From the NCBI GenBank assembly GCA_964651475.1, contig CAZYXV010000026.1, positions 1 through 45,955 on the forward strand: a stretch of 45,955 bases of DNA. Reading direction: 5' to 3'. The position numbers and the translations under genes are program-made. This document shows, in pieces, positions 25,318-34,504 of the stretch. The stretch's first letter is position 1; each line of letters starts with the position of its first letter. The notes below the pieces were generated by a model. The model was given only the letters and a program-made list of their open reading frames with translations, searched no databases and had not been told where the DNA came from. The stretch comes from JBGSMF01 sp964651475. Its GTDB lineage: Bacteria > Chloroflexota > Anaerolineae > Fen-1058.

Positions 25318-26891
25318 AAAGCCGCTTGCTGGAGGCCGCTGCGCTGCTGGCCATCCTGGCGCTGGCGGCCTATCTGCGCCTGGCTAACGTGGCCCATAAT
25401 CCAGGCTGGTACACTGACGAGGGCACTCACCTCGACATCGCCTACAACCTGCTTCGCGGCGAGATGCGGTACATGGCGATCAACCAATCCACTTTCCTGT
25501 TTGCCAAGCTGCCGCTCTTTGAGTTGGTGTTGGCCGGCCTATTGGACCTTGCCGGCGGGGGCATTGGCGCGCTGCGCGCTCTCACCGGAACGCTCGGCCT
25601 CGTTTCGGTTGGATTGCTGTACTGGGTCGTGCGCTCGACGCAACCCAACAACGCCGCGCCGCTGGCGCTTTTATCCGCGGCGATATTGGCAATATGTCCC
25701 CAGGCCGTCCTGTACAGCCGGCTGGGATTCAGTTACAATCTGCTCCCTCCCCTGGTACTGTTGACTTTTCTGGCACTGTGGAAATACCTGGACGCGCCTG
25801 CTTCCAGACGCCGCCGTTGGTTAGCCGCAGCGTCCATCTGCATTGGATTGGGATTCGTGACGGACCTGTGGATGCTGACGCTGGTTGTGCCATTGATCGT
25901 GGTTGCCTCGACGCGCGGCTGGCGCGATCTGTTGTGGAGCTTGCCGCTGGCGTTGTTGCCCTTTGGCCTGTACGCCGCCTTTATGCTCGCCGCCGCGCCG
26001 CAAGCCTTCCTGTTCGACGCGCAGTACACGCTGTTTCGGCTCAACAACCTCTCGGCGCTGGCGCAGGCGCGGATACTCGCCCTCAACTATGCCACGCTCG
26101 TGTTGCAAGATGCCTGGATGGCGTTTGGTCTTGTTGGCCTGTTTGCGCTTCAGCCGGCCCGCCTGCAGCGCCTTGGGCTGTTGTTCTTTCTGTCACCCAT
26201 CGTCATCCTGGGCCGCACGACGGCGCTGTTTCACTTGAGCCTTTATTACATGATTCCCTTGTTCCCATTCGTGGGGCTGGGAATCGCCGCTCTCATTCAA
26301 CGCAGCGCCCCTTACGTGCGCCAAACAGTTCACAGCGGGTTGGCGCATCTGCTCGACGCATGGTTTCCCGCGCGGGAGCTGCCGCCGCGGCGAGCTAAAA
26401 TTCTATCGGCCGGCGCGAGCCTGCTGGTGATGGGGATCATTGCCACGCCGTTTCTCACCTCGGGCTACCTGACGGCCGGCCAGGTGCGCGAACGATTGAG
26501 CGCCCTCATCGAGCCTTTCCTCATCAATCCCGATGACGCCGTCAAGGCGGCGGATTTTATCAACGCGCGAACCGCGCCCGACGATCTGGTCATCGCCACG
26601 CCCGGCCTGGCGTGGCTGCTCACATCCAACAAGGCCGATCCCGCCATGTCGGTGGCCGCCACGGGCCAGGCGACGGCGCTGTTGCCAGGGAGCATTCCAA
26701 AAAATCGCTTTGCCTACGACCCCGATTACAGGCAGGCGCATTTTGTGGTAGTGGATAACTTGTGGCGCAACTGGGCCGTGTGGACGATTGCCGGGACCCC
26801 CGAGATGCTGCGCGACGTGGAAAGCTGGCCGCTGGTGTTCAAATCCGGCTCGGTTGAAGTGTACTGCAACCCTGCCCAACAGCCATGTTGA
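25314..26891 (+). CDS. GT39/ArnT-like membrane glycosyltransferase
   Basis: A 525-residue polytopic protein with about ten hydrophobic helices and a C-terminal soluble part. The first extracytoplasmic loop contains PGWYTDEGTHLDIAYNLLRG, carrying the acidic DE motif expected in GT-C enzymes that use polyprenyl-phosphate sugars. The C-terminal segment, with DAVKAADFINARTAPDDLVIA and RFAYDPDYRQAHFVVVD, resembles that of dolichyl-phosphate-mannose protein mannosyltransferase-like proteins. It probably transfers a sugar to a lipid or protein outside the membrane. GTG 25314 overlaps the NUDIX stop. The acceptor cannot be deduced. Confidence 0.8.
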   Translation: MKSRLLEAAALLAILALAAYLRLANVAHNPGWYTDEGTHLDIAYNLLRGEMRYMAINQSTFLFAKLPLFELVLAGLLDLAGGGIGALRALTGTLGLVSVGLLYWVVRSTQPNNAAPLALLSAAILAICPQAVLYSRLGFSYNLLPPLVLLTFLALWKYLDAPASRRRRWLAAASICIGLGFVTDLWMLTLVVPLIVVASTRGWRDLLWSLPLALLPFGLYAAFMLAAAPQAFLFDAQYTLFRLNNLSALAQARILALNYATLVLQDAWMAFGLVGLFALQPARLQRLGLLFFLSPIVILGRTTALFHLSLYYMIPLFPFVGLGIAALIQRSAPYVRQTVHSGLAHLLDAWFPARELPPRRAKILSAGASLLVMGIIATPFLTSGYLTAGQVRERLSALIEPFLINPDDAVKAADFINARTAPDDLVIATPGLAWLLTSNKADPAMSVAATGQATALLPGSIPKNRFAYDPDYRQAHFVVVDNLWRNWAVWTIAGTPEMLRDVESWPLVFKSGSVEVYCNPAQQPC

Positions 26892-26936
26892 TTTTTCACA
26901 AAACACCTTCCAGCGCAGTTATAGTATGTGAAAACA

Positions 26937-27464
26937 ATGACCATTCAACCGGTGCGATTCGAGACGCTCGTCGAGCGTCATCACGACGAAATCTATAGCT
27001 ACTTGTGGCGGCTCACAAGCAACCCCGCCGACGCCGAGGACCTGGCGCAAGAAGTTTTTATGCGCGCGTACCAGGCCTTTGACCGTCTGCGGCCCAACAG
27101 CAACCACAGAGCCTGGCTGTACAAAATCGCCACCCATTGCGCTTATACGGTGCTCAAGCGCAACAGGCGGCAAAATCAACAAAACATCTCGCTAGATGAC
27201 GCGCACGAGACACTTGATGTTCACCCTTCACTGCGCCAACAGGCGGCTGTTAACGAAACATTGGCGAGCGTCCGGCAAACGATAGCGGCCTTGCCGGCCA
27301 AACAACAACAGGCTATCATGTTGCGCTACGTGCAGGGCATGGAATACGCCGAGATCGCCCAGGTTTTGAACTGCTCTCCAGATAGCGCCCGCGCCAATGT
27401 TTACCAGGCGCTCCGCCGCCTGCGCCGTGAGTTGGGCGAGGAGGGCGACGAGGTTACGTTATGA
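26937..27464 (+). CDS. ECF-family RNA polymerase sigma factor
   Basis: A sigma factor of about 175 residues. Region 2 is visible in LVERHHDEIYSYLWRLTSNP and AEDLAQEVFMRAYQAFDRL, with the conserved NHRAWLYKIATH; region 4 is LPAKQQQAIMLRYVQGMEY and AEIAQVLNCSPDSARANVYQ. It directs RNA polymerase to a specific stress regulon. GTG 26928 is an alternative start; ATG 26937 is preferred because a TATAGT box (26920-26925) leaves either no leader or a very short one. The stop overlaps the next ATG as ATGA. Instead of an anti-sigma factor, the partner gene is a DNA alkyltransferase, pointing to an alkylation response. Confidence 0.9.
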   Translation: MTIQPVRFETLVERHHDEIYSYLWRLTSNPADAEDLAQEVFMRAYQAFDRLRPNSNHRAWLYKIATHCAYTVLKRNRRQNQQNISLDDAHETLDVHPSLRQQAAVNETLASVRQTIAALPAKQQQAIMLRYVQGMEYAEIAQVLNCSPDSARANVYQALRRLRRELGEEGDEVTL

Positions 27465-28075
27465 CCGATCAAGAAGAGCAATTGTTGGAACAAGTGCAAG
27501 CGGCCGTCGGGACCCCGCCGGACCACGCCGTGGCGCGATCTCGCCGCCGCGTGCAAGAGTGGTTCGCGCAGCGCGCGCCGCTCGTTCAGTGGGGCGTTAT
27601 CGAATCGCCGCTGGGGAAAATCTATATTGCCGCGAGCAAGCAGGGCGTGTGCAGTGTGACATTTGGCGTGAGCCTGGATACTTTTTTGGGCGACCTGGAT
27701 CCGCTGGCACGCACTGAATGGAATCCATCCGCTCTGGCCGCGATTAGCGGGCAACTGGGCGAATATTTCTCCGGCCAACGTTCCCATATTGATCTGCCGG
27801 TTGACCTCAGCCGGGCCACGCCCTTCCAGCGGCGCGTGCTGCAAACCGCCCGCACCATTCCCGCCGGCCAGGTGTGGACCTATGGGCAGATGGCTCAAAC
27901 GATTGGCAAGCCCCGCGCCAGCCGGGCCGTAGGGCAGGCATTGGGCCGCAATCCCGTCCCCATCGTCATCCCCTGCCATCGCGTCATCGCCAGCGATGGC
28001 AGCCTGGGCGGCTACAGCGGCGGCGGCGGCCTGAACAGTAAAAAATTGCTCCTGCACATGGAAGGAGCTCTATAG
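27461..28075 (+). CDS. methylated-DNA--protein-cysteine methyltransferase with N-terminal extension
   Basis: A 204-residue O6-alkylguanine-DNA alkyltransferase. The active-site motif IPCHRV is intact, preceded by GQALGRNPVPIV and ATPFQRRVLQTARTIPAG. The canonical domain starts at about residue 45 (WGVIESPLGKIYIAASKQGV). Residues 1-40 (DQEEQLLEQVQAAVGTPP and on) are a charged helical extension absent from plain Ogt, of the size of a zinc-free anti-sigma-like helix pair. It overlaps the sigma factor gene by ATGA, so the two proteins are made together. I suggest, without proof, that the alkylated protein or its extension modulates the sigma factor. Confidence 0.9.
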   Translation: MTDQEEQLLEQVQAAVGTPPDHAVARSRRRVQEWFAQRAPLVQWGVIESPLGKIYIAASKQGVCSVTFGVSLDTFLGDLDPLARTEWNPSALAAISGQLGEYFSGQRSHIDLPVDLSRATPFQRRVLQTARTIPAGQVWTYGQMAQTIGKPRASRAVGQALGRNPVPIVIPCHRVIASDGSLGGYSGGGGLNSKKLLLHMEGAL

Positions 28076-28101
28076 AATGTTTGCAAGATAGGAAGTGCAT
28101 A

Positions 28102-29031
28102 ATGAATTATACTGAATCCAAACAAGGCGCATCGTTGGCTTCAATTTGGGCCGCCCTGATCACGGTTTACATTGTCTGGGGATCAACGTACCTGGCGATT
28201 CGCTTTGCCGTCGAAACGCTCCCGCCGTTTCTAATGGCAGGCGTTCGGTTCTTGCTCGCTGGCGCATTATTGTACGCTTTCCAGCGCGCGCGGGGCGACG
28301 CCGCTCCAGCAAAACGCGAGTGGCGTTCTGCGGCCATTGTGGGGCTTTTGCTGTTGCTGGGCGGCAATGGCTGCGTGGTGTGGGCCGAACAGTGGGTGGC
28401 CTCTGGCATCGCCGCGCTGCTCGTCGGCACAACACCTCTGTGGATGGTGTTGATAGACGCGGTGCGCCCCGGCGGGCGCTGGCCTGCCGGGCAGGTGCTG
28501 GCCGGCTTGTGCATTGGCTTTGCAGGAATCGTGTTGCTCATTGGCCCCGGCCAAATCACTGGCCAGGCGGGCGGCATTGACCTGATGGGAGCGGGGGTAT
28601 TGCTCTGCGGAGCGTTGTCGTGGTCTATCGGCTCGCTCTATAGCCGCACCGCGCCTCTGCCAACATCATCTTTGCTCGGGACGGCTATGGAAATGATTGC
28701 GGGCGGAGTGGGATTGCTGCTGTTGGGCACCTTGACGGGCGAATGGGGCCGGTTAAACCTGGCCGCCGTGTCAATTCAATCGCTGGCGGGAATGGTTTAT
28801 CTGATCGTGTTTGGTTCGTTGGTTGGATTCACCGCCTACACCTGGCTCTTGCGCGCCGCTTCAACCGCCCTGGTTTCTACCTATGCTTACATAAATCCAG
28901 TGGTGGCGCTTTCGCTCGGCTATGTGTTGGCGCAAGAAATGTTTACATCGCGCACGCTGATTGCCGCGGTCATTATCTTGGGGTCCGTTGTACTCATAAA
29001 AACAGAGGCGCCCAAGATGTTTGTCAGATAG
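28102..29031 (+). CDS. EamA-family (DMT superfamily) transporter
   Basis: A 309-residue drug/metabolite exporter with ten hydrophobic helices arranged as two EamA repeats: one ending near the GNGCVVWAEQWVASGIAALL segment and the second starting at IDLMGAGVLLCGALSWSIG. The opening VYIVWGSTYLAIRFAVE is characteristic of the YedA/RhaT-like subgroup. Substrates are not predictable. ATG 28102 has AGGAAG six bases upstream; the longer frame begins with TTG 28081 and lacks support. It follows the alkyltransferase by 26 bp and could share its transcript; its 3' end overlaps the convergent gene by 8 bp. Confidence 0.88.
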   Translation: MNYTESKQGASLASIWAALITVYIVWGSTYLAIRFAVETLPPFLMAGVRFLLAGALLYAFQRARGDAAPAKREWRSAAIVGLLLLLGGNGCVVWAEQWVASGIAALLVGTTPLWMVLIDAVRPGGRWPAGQVLAGLCIGFAGIVLLIGPGQITGQAGGIDLMGAGVLLCGALSWSIGSLYSRTAPLPTSSLLGTAMEMIAGGVGLLLLGTLTGEWGRLNLAAVSIQSLAGMVYLIVFGSLVGFTAYTWLLRAASTALVSTYAYINPVVALSLGYVLAQEMFTSRTLIAAVIILGSVVLIKTEAPKMFVR

Positions 29032-30502
29032 CCTGACCCAAGCGTTTGTCTGCCGCTTCCGCTCGCCGCTGGATGGCATCGCTGAGGCCGGAAAAGATAA
29101 AGGCGTGAAAGGGCACGAGCGAATACCAGTACATCAATCCCAAAAATCCACGCGGCACGTAGAACGCCGTCACGCTCAAGTGAGTCGTGTTACCAGGCCC
29201 CGGCTGCGCTTCAAATTCCAGCCAGCCCGGCCCAAACATTTTCATTTCCGCGCGCAGGCGGAGCAGGCGCCCCGCTTCGACCTTTTCCACGCGCCAAAAA
29301 TCCACCGCGTCGCCCACGTGAACGTCGTCGGGATTGCGCCGGCCGCGGCCCGAACCAACGCCGCCGAAAAAGCGGTCTATTGTCCCGCGCAGATGCCAGA
29401 GCCAGGTGCCATATAACCAGCCGCGCTCGCCGCCCAGCCCGGCAAAGACGCGGTACACCTGTTCGGGCGGCGCGTTCACCACCCGCTGCCGCCGCTCGAT
29501 AAACATCCCTTCGCGCCATTGGAACGTGGCCGGCCTCACGTCGCCCTGGCTGGTTGCCAGCGCATCGCTCCACGAGGTGTCCACTCGCCCCGCCTCGACG
29601 CGCGCCAGCGAAAACTTGAGTACCTGCTCGTACTTGAGCGGGCTGACGTGAGGAAACAAGCGGCCGGCCGCGTCGTCTTGCACCACGACCGGGTTGTGCA
29701 ACCCTTCAATCAGCGTATAGGCGATGCGAGCCGGGATGGGGGTAGCCCAGTGCACCCATTGGGCCGAGAGACGTGAGGCGAATGCCGGGATGGGAATGAG
29801 CGCATGCCGCAGGCCGCGCGCGCGCGCGTATCCCATCACCATCTCGCCATAGCTCAGTACCTCTGGCCCACCCATTTCAATTATCTGGCCGGCGCTCTCC
29901 GGTGTGCGCAGCGCAGCTGCCAAATAGCGCACCACGTCAAAGACGGCAATCGGCTGAACTGGCGTATAGACCCAACGCGGCGCCAGCATCACCGGCACGC
30001 GCTCGGTGCCGTAACGGATCATTTCAAAGAACATGCTGCCGCAGCCGATAATGATGGCGGCGCGAAACTCGGTGACAGGCACGCCCGCCTCTCGCAGGGC
30101 GTGCCCGCTTTCTTGCCGGGAAAGCAGCCGCTGCGAGCGGTCGGCCTGCGCGTCGCCCAGGTTGCTAAGGTAAATGATGCGCTTCACGCCGGCTGCGCGC
30201 GCCGCTTGCCCAAAATGGCGGGCGGCCAACAGGTTGCGCTGGCGCAAATCTGGCACATTGGCGATGTGAACGAGGTAGTATGCGGCGCGCGCGCCTTGCA
30301 GAGCTTTTGGCAGCGTTTCGGGTTTGAGCACGTCGGCCTGGACGACCTGAACGTGCGCCAGCCACGAGCGGCCTTGCAGCCGCTCCGCGTCGCGTGTCAA
30401 TACGCGCACCCGGCAGCCGGCTTTTACCAACTCAGACACCAGCCGCCCGCCGATGTAGCCGGTGGCGCCGGTGACGAGCACCAGATCAGAATCTGTGGAC
30501 AT
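29024..30502 (-). CDS. NmrA-like SDR fused to DUF2867 domain
   Basis: A 492-residue two-part protein. Residues 8-300 are an atypical short-chain dehydrogenase (LVTGATGYIGGRLVSEL, then YLVHIANV, IIYLSNLGDA) that lacks a clear YxxxK pair. Residues 335-485 are a DUF2867-type START-like domain (RRQRVVNAPPEQVYRVFAGL, GWLYGTWLWHLRG, RLRAEMKMFGPGWLEFE). This fusion is known as a conserved protein often annotated SDR/DUF2867; it may bind a nucleotide and a hydrophobic ligand. ATG 30502 follows GAGAGA, and the frame's extra 33 residues upstream are rejected. Confidence 0.85.
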   Translation of the reverse strand: MSTDSDLVLVTGATGYIGGRLVSELVKAGCRVRVLTRDAERLQGRSWLAHVQVVQADVLKPETLPKALQGARAAYYLVHIANVPDLRQRNLLAARHFGQAARAAGVKRIIYLSNLGDAQADRSQRLLSRQESGHALREAGVPVTEFRAAIIIGCGSMFFEMIRYGTERVPVMLAPRWVYTPVQPIAVFDVVRYLAAALRTPESAGQIIEMGGPEVLSYGEMVMGYARARGLRHALIPIPAFASRLSAQWVHWATPIPARIAYTLIEGLHNPVVVQDDAAGRLFPHVSPLKYEQVLKFSLARVEAGRVDTSWSDALATSQGDVRPATFQWREGMFIERRQRVVNAPPEQVYRVFAGLGGERGWLYGTWLWHLRGTIDRFFGGVGSGRGRRNPDDVHVGDAVDFWRVEKVEAGRLLRLRAEMKMFGPGWLEFEAQPGPGNTTHLSVTAFYVPRGFLGLMYWYSLVPFHAFIFSGLSDAIQRRAEAADKRLGQAI

Positions 30503-30626
30503 GCAATCTCTCGAAACGTTTCCTGATATAATACCACAGGACATGCTGGAATACCATTGCAAGCGGTTGAACATTTTAAAGACTGAAACAGTATTAACCA
30601 AAACTACACCCTGTCAATCATTCGGG

Positions 30627-30703
30627 GTAGAGGCAGGTCTTGCACCTGCCCACAAAGGTAGGTCTTATCTGCCCACAAGGGCGACCGCAAGGGTCGCCCC
30701 TAC
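30627..30703. repeat. dispersed palindromic repeat upstream of the M28 peptidase
   Basis: Units GTAGAGGCAGGTCTTGCACC and AAGGGCGACCGCAAGGGTCG, ending GCCCCTAC (30696-30703), combine short inverted arms. The reverse complement matches the insertion at 14268-14322, including the shared flank TCAAAATGTAGGGGC. It occupies most of the gap 30503-30729 and forms part of the leader of the lipoprotein gene. Confidence 0.75.
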
Positions 30704-30729
30704 ATTTTGAGAATCAGGAGGCCAGCGAA

Positions 30730-33045
30730 ATGATGACCCGATTATGGCGTTTGTTTTCGATAATGATTTTGATCGCTATAGCAAGTTGTTCCACACCGCC
30801 CTCGCCAATGCCCGGCCTTACCCCCACGCCGATTCCTTCTGCAACGCATATTTCTTCCCCCACCCAAGTTCCCCTGGCGGCAACCCAACCGGCGACTGAA
30901 CCCACCCAGCCCCAAGCCGATCCTTACGCGCTCATATCTCAGGACAGCCTGTTTGGCTTTATGCAAGACCTCGTCTCCATCCAGCCCTACTCTGGCTGGC
31001 GCAACTCTGCCACCGAGGGAGAGGCCGAGGCGCTGGATTACGTGGCCGGCAAGCTGGGCGAGTTCAAGTATTTGCACAGCCTGGGCCTGGAAATAGAGCG
31101 CCAACCATTCCGCATCTTTATGGCCACCGAGTTGTGGGAAACACGGCTCGCCCTCCAGGTCAATGGACAGGCTGTAGATGTGCCGGCGAATGGCCTGCGC
31201 GGACATCGAGATACCATTGCCCAGGCGCTTCGCTTTGATTCGGATGGCGCGGTTAACGACCGGGATCGAAATCCCGTCACAGTAGAAGGCCCGCCGGTAT
31301 TGATCCGTTCCACTCAAGATATTGACGCACTGGGTTCGGCCGGCCTGAGGGGCAAGGTGGCATTTGTGGATTACGCCGTAATAGATTCGTCGCTGTTGGG
31401 CAAGCCGCGCACCGGGCAGATTATCTCCAGCTTGCTTTCCAAAGAGCCAGCCGGTGTGGTGGTGGTAACACGCTTTTCTGATCAGCCGCGCGAAAGCCAC
31501 GGAACATTTATTGGCGATGGAAGCGCCTTTGACCTGGTTGAGAGCGAGTGGACCCCGCCCACCCTGTACGTTCGCCTGGAAGACTTGGCGCCGGCGGGAA
31601 TCAACACGTGGGACGATTGGGCCAAAATCGAGACGGCGCACCTTACGTGGGATGCAGACGTATTTTCACCCGCTCCCTCCGCTAACCTGGCGGCGCGCAT
31701 CCCTGGCGCGGATTCTTCCATGGCCGTGATTTTAGGCGCGCACATTGACAGCCCCAACAGCCCTGGCGCGATGGATGACGGCAGCGGGTCAGTGGTGCTG
31801 CTGGAGGTGGCGCGCGTCCTCGACGCGGCGCGGGTGCAGCCCGCAACGGATGTTTACCTGGTCTGGTTCGGCTGCGAAGAAGCCGGGCTGTATGGCTCGT
31901 TTCATTTCGTCTCCACGCACCAAGAACTGCTCGACCGGGCGCTGGCGATGCTGCAAATTGACATGCTGTCTAATCCGGTAAATGGCATCCACCCACGGTT
32001 GGACCTGGTCACGTGGCCCTATGGACGCTTTGGAGACGCGCGATTGGCCTGGCCCGACTATTTGACACAAGCTGCCGCCCGGCGCGGCGTGCAAACCAAT
32101 CCCGTAGATTATTACGGGCTTGAATCGGATAACACGGCCTTTGCCGCTTACGATGTGCCCAACGCCAACCTGATTTACAAGAATGATCAAGAGATGGCGC
32201 AAGTCGGCCCCGTTCACTATGCAGCCCATATCCACGATCCGTATGATACCGTCGAGCTGGCGCGCGAGGTGGGCGACGTGTTGATCCAGATGGCGCAGGT
32301 GAGCCTGGGCGCGGCGTTGGAAACCGGACGGGACGCTCCCAACCTGCGTGTAGCGCCCGCGCCGGATCGCCGGGCCGTGTTCGTGGCCAGCCACACCGAG
32401 CCGGTTCACATGTCGCCCGCGGCGTTTACGGATTTGGGCATGGCGCTGGCCATGGAGGGCCTGGATGTGGACTTGATTCCCCATGGTGAGGCAGTAACCG
32501 CCGCCGATTTAAAAGGTGCCGCGTTGGTGTTTGTTCTGCCGGCGGCGGACTATCCCACCCTGGATAGCGACATAACCTTGTACGATGAGGTGTGGGGGCA
32601 AGATGAAATCGCCGCGTTGGAGGCGTACGTAGCGGGGGGCGGCGTGATGGTGTTGACTAACAGCGCCTATCGCCTCAAGTACGGAAATATGGTGATGGAC
32701 GTCAATGAGGATTGGAGCGACGTTAACGCGCTGGCTGAGCGGTTTGGGATCACGTATCAAGATGGAACGCTGGCCGCTGGCGCCCCGGCCCTCATCGAAG
32801 CTTCGGCCCCATTGGTGGATGGCGTCACGCGCCTGGAACTGGCGCCAGGCAACGGCGTGCCCTTCAGCATTGCACAGGGGCAGGTGTTGGCCCGCGTGGA
32901 GGGCGAGCTGGCCGTCGCGTTGATAGATCATGGCAAAGGGCAGGTTGTGGCTCTGGCCGATGTGGGTATGTTAGGCGCCGAATGGGGCGAGCCGCCCAAT
33001 CTGGCCTTCTGGCAAGCCCTGGCGCGCTACAGTCGTTCACGATAG
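30730..33045 (+). CDS. M28-family metallopeptidase, lipoprotein
   Basis: A 771-residue exported zinc peptidase. The N-terminus has a lipoprotein signal (LIAIASC, lipidated Cys) and a Pro/Thr-rich linker (PTPIPSATHISSPTQ). A PA-like insert lies around 130-300, then the M28 core with the zinc ligands in GAHIDSP, AMDDGSGS, WFGCEEAGLYGS, LQIDMLSN and PVHYAAHIHDPYD. A C-terminal Rossmann/ThuA-like region (VFVLPAADYPTLDSD, YVAGGGVMVLTNSAY) follows from about 590. It probably digests peptides outside the membrane. The start is ATG 30730 with AGGAGG eight bases before; the open frame upstream runs through the palindromic repeat. Confidence 0.88.
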   Translation: MMTRLWRLFSIMILIAIASCSTPPSPMPGLTPTPIPSATHISSPTQVPLAATQPATEPTQPQADPYALISQDSLFGFMQDLVSIQPYSGWRNSATEGEAEALDYVAGKLGEFKYLHSLGLEIERQPFRIFMATELWETRLALQVNGQAVDVPANGLRGHRDTIAQALRFDSDGAVNDRDRNPVTVEGPPVLIRSTQDIDALGSAGLRGKVAFVDYAVIDSSLLGKPRTGQIISSLLSKEPAGVVVVTRFSDQPRESHGTFIGDGSAFDLVESEWTPPTLYVRLEDLAPAGINTWDDWAKIETAHLTWDADVFSPAPSANLAARIPGADSSMAVILGAHIDSPNSPGAMDDGSGSVVLLEVARVLDAARVQPATDVYLVWFGCEEAGLYGSFHFVSTHQELLDRALAMLQIDMLSNPVNGIHPRLDLVTWPYGRFGDARLAWPDYLTQAAARRGVQTNPVDYYGLESDNTAFAAYDVPNANLIYKNDQEMAQVGPVHYAAHIHDPYDTVELAREVGDVLIQMAQVSLGAALETGRDAPNLRVAPAPDRRAVFVASHTEPVHMSPAAFTDLGMALAMEGLDVDLIPHGEAVTAADLKGAALVFVLPAADYPTLDSDITLYDEVWGQDEIAALEAYVAGGGVMVLTNSAYRLKYGNMVMDVNEDWSDVNALAERFGITYQDGTLAAGAPALIEASAPLVDGVTRLELAPGNGVPFSIAQGQVLARVEGELAVALIDHGKGQVVALADVGMLGAEWGEPPNLAFWQALARYSRSR

Positions 33046-33058
33046 GCGGTTTCAATAA

Positions 33059-33090
33059 TGCGGCGGCAGCCCGCTGGGGCTGCCGCCGCA
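33059..33090. terminator. hairpin between convergent M28 and MerR genes
   Basis: A 14-bp perfect stem, arms 33059-33072 (TGCGGCGGCAGCCC) and 33077-33090, with a GCTG loop. It lies 13 bp after the M28 stop and 19 bp before the MerR gene end, so it could terminate both transcripts. No T-run follows on either strand. Confidence 0.6.
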
Positions 33091-33109
33091 CTCTGACGCT
33101 CACAAAGGC

Positions 33110-34414
33110 TTATTTGATGGGGACGTAGATGTGCAGTTGATCCGCGCCTTCCACGTTGGGCTCAAACTCTTCGCCGTACAACTCAAAGTCGGGGCCGTCG
33201 CCGCGCTGGTAGCCGGACTGCGGCAGCCAGGTTTCAAAAGCGTACTGATATGCCTGGTGGATAGTTTTCAGCGTGCACGGAAAGACGGCGTACTTTTGCG
33301 CCGGCACATCCCAACTGACCATGCCGTCCGGGACGTCGGCGGCGCGGCTTACTTCAAACCCGGCGACGTATTCAAACACGCCATCCGGCCCCGTATCTGA
33401 GCACACGCCATAGCAGCCGCCCGGATCGGCCTTGTGCTTGATTTCCTCCATACGCGGGTTAAACTCGCCCCACATCTGGGCGATCTCGTTATTGAGATTC
33501 TTGCCGCGATATTTCATTCCGACGACGGTGAACGCCGCTTTACTGATAATCTGAGGTTCCACTTGACCTTTCTCCTTTTTATAGACTGAAACGGGTTTCT
33601 TTTTAACGGGGAACTGGACTTCGGTGACGCAGTGTTCCATATCCAGCCCGGGTCCCGGTCCTTGCAAATAGACATCTCGGTTCGAGCCTGCTACGTGGTA
33701 TCCATTCGCCTCCACCCAACTCATCAGGGCATTGTAGGCTTCCGCTAATCGTTCGTAGCTGCCTTGATGAACCACGCACGCCATCGTTTCGACGCCGGGC
33801 AACTCGTGGACGATTGTCCGCGATGTTTCTGACAGCGGCCTGGGGAGCGGCGCGGCCGCCTCCACGTCAACACCCTGGTCGCGATATTCGGCGTCGTAGT
33901 AGATGGCGAGGTAAGGCCCAACGGCATCGGGGGCTATGTGCTGTGTTTGCAGGTGCGCCCGCAGCTCATCTACCAGGCGCGATATGTCAGCATAGCCCGG
34001 CACCAGGTCGCGCACGCCCACCACGCGCTGGGGCGGCAGTGTTTTGAGCACGACCTCGTACTGGGGCAAAACGCCCTCCCGCTCGATTTGCCGCAGGCGC
34101 GCCTCGACGCGCGCCAGGCGGGCTTGCTCAGCCTGGAGTTGCTGTTCCAGCTCCGCGTGCTTGATCCGCATCATGCCCCGCAGCTCGGCGGCGGGCAGAT
34201 TGTCCTTCAGCAGCCGCCGGATTTGCTCCAGCGAGAACCCTAGGTCCTTGAGCGCCAGGATGCGGTTGAGCCGTGGCAATTGTTCCAGCGTATAGTAGCG
34301 ATAGCTCGTAAAGCGGTCTACCCAGGCCGGCTTGAGCAATCCCATCCGGTCATAGTGCCGCAAGGTCTTGATGGACACCCGGACTAACTTGGAAAAGTCA
34401 CCGATCTTGAACAT
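33110..34414 (-). CDS. MerR-family regulator with two GyrI-like effector-binding domains
   Basis: A 434-residue regulator. Residues 1-70 form the MerR winged helix (FKIGDFSKLVRVSIKTLRHY, DRMGLLKP), followed by a coiled coil (about 78-118, rich in Gln/Glu/Leu). Two GyrI/BmrR-type ligand-binding domains follow: one at about 125-275 (ETMACVVHQGSYERLAEAYN) and a second at 285-434 (AAFTVVGMKYRGKNLNNEIA, WDVPAQKYAVFPC). Doubling of the sensor domain is unusual; BmrR and TipA have one. ATG 34414 with GGAGAG upstream is chosen. The promoter is a textbook MerR site (34455-34485), so the gene is probably autoregulated by a hydrophobic or cationic drug. Confidence 0.88.
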   Translation of the reverse strand: MFKIGDFSKLVRVSIKTLRHYDRMGLLKPAWVDRFTSYRYYTLEQLPRLNRILALKDLGFSLEQIRRLLKDNLPAAELRGMMRIKHAELEQQLQAEQARLARVEARLRQIEREGVLPQYEVVLKTLPPQRVVGVRDLVPGYADISRLVDELRAHLQTQHIAPDAVGPYLAIYYDAEYRDQGVDVEAAAPLPRPLSETSRTIVHELPGVETMACVVHQGSYERLAEAYNALMSWVEANGYHVAGSNRDVYLQGPGPGLDMEHCVTEVQFPVKKKPVSVYKKEKGQVEPQIISKAAFTVVGMKYRGKNLNNEIAQMWGEFNPRMEEIKHKADPGGCYGVCSDTGPDGVFEYVAGFEVSRAADVPDGMVSWDVPAQKYAVFPCTLKTIHQAYQYAFETWLPQSGYQRGDGPDFELYGEEFEPNVEGADQLHIYVPIK

Positions 34415-34454
34415 TACACTCTCCGCCAAGTCACTTCTGGCCAGAAGCGATCTC

Positions 34455-34485
34455 ATTATATACCCTCCCGCAAGGGGAGAGTCAA
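34455..34485 (-). promoter_or_regulatory. MerR-type promoter/operator with 19-bp spacer
   Basis: On the minus strand TTGACT (34480-34485) and TATAAT (34455-34460) are 19 bases apart, the overlong spacing that MerR proteins correct by distorting DNA. The spacer region carries the dyad ACTCTCCC-CTTGC-GGGAGGGT (arms 34475-34482 and 34462-34469), very like the BmrR/BltR operator consensus. The transcript would start near 34448, about 34 bases before ATG 34414, pointing to autoregulation. The gene 34505-35368 upstream reads toward this site. Confidence 0.88.
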
Positions 34486-34504
34486 GAGGGAAAAAGTGCG
34501 CCCG

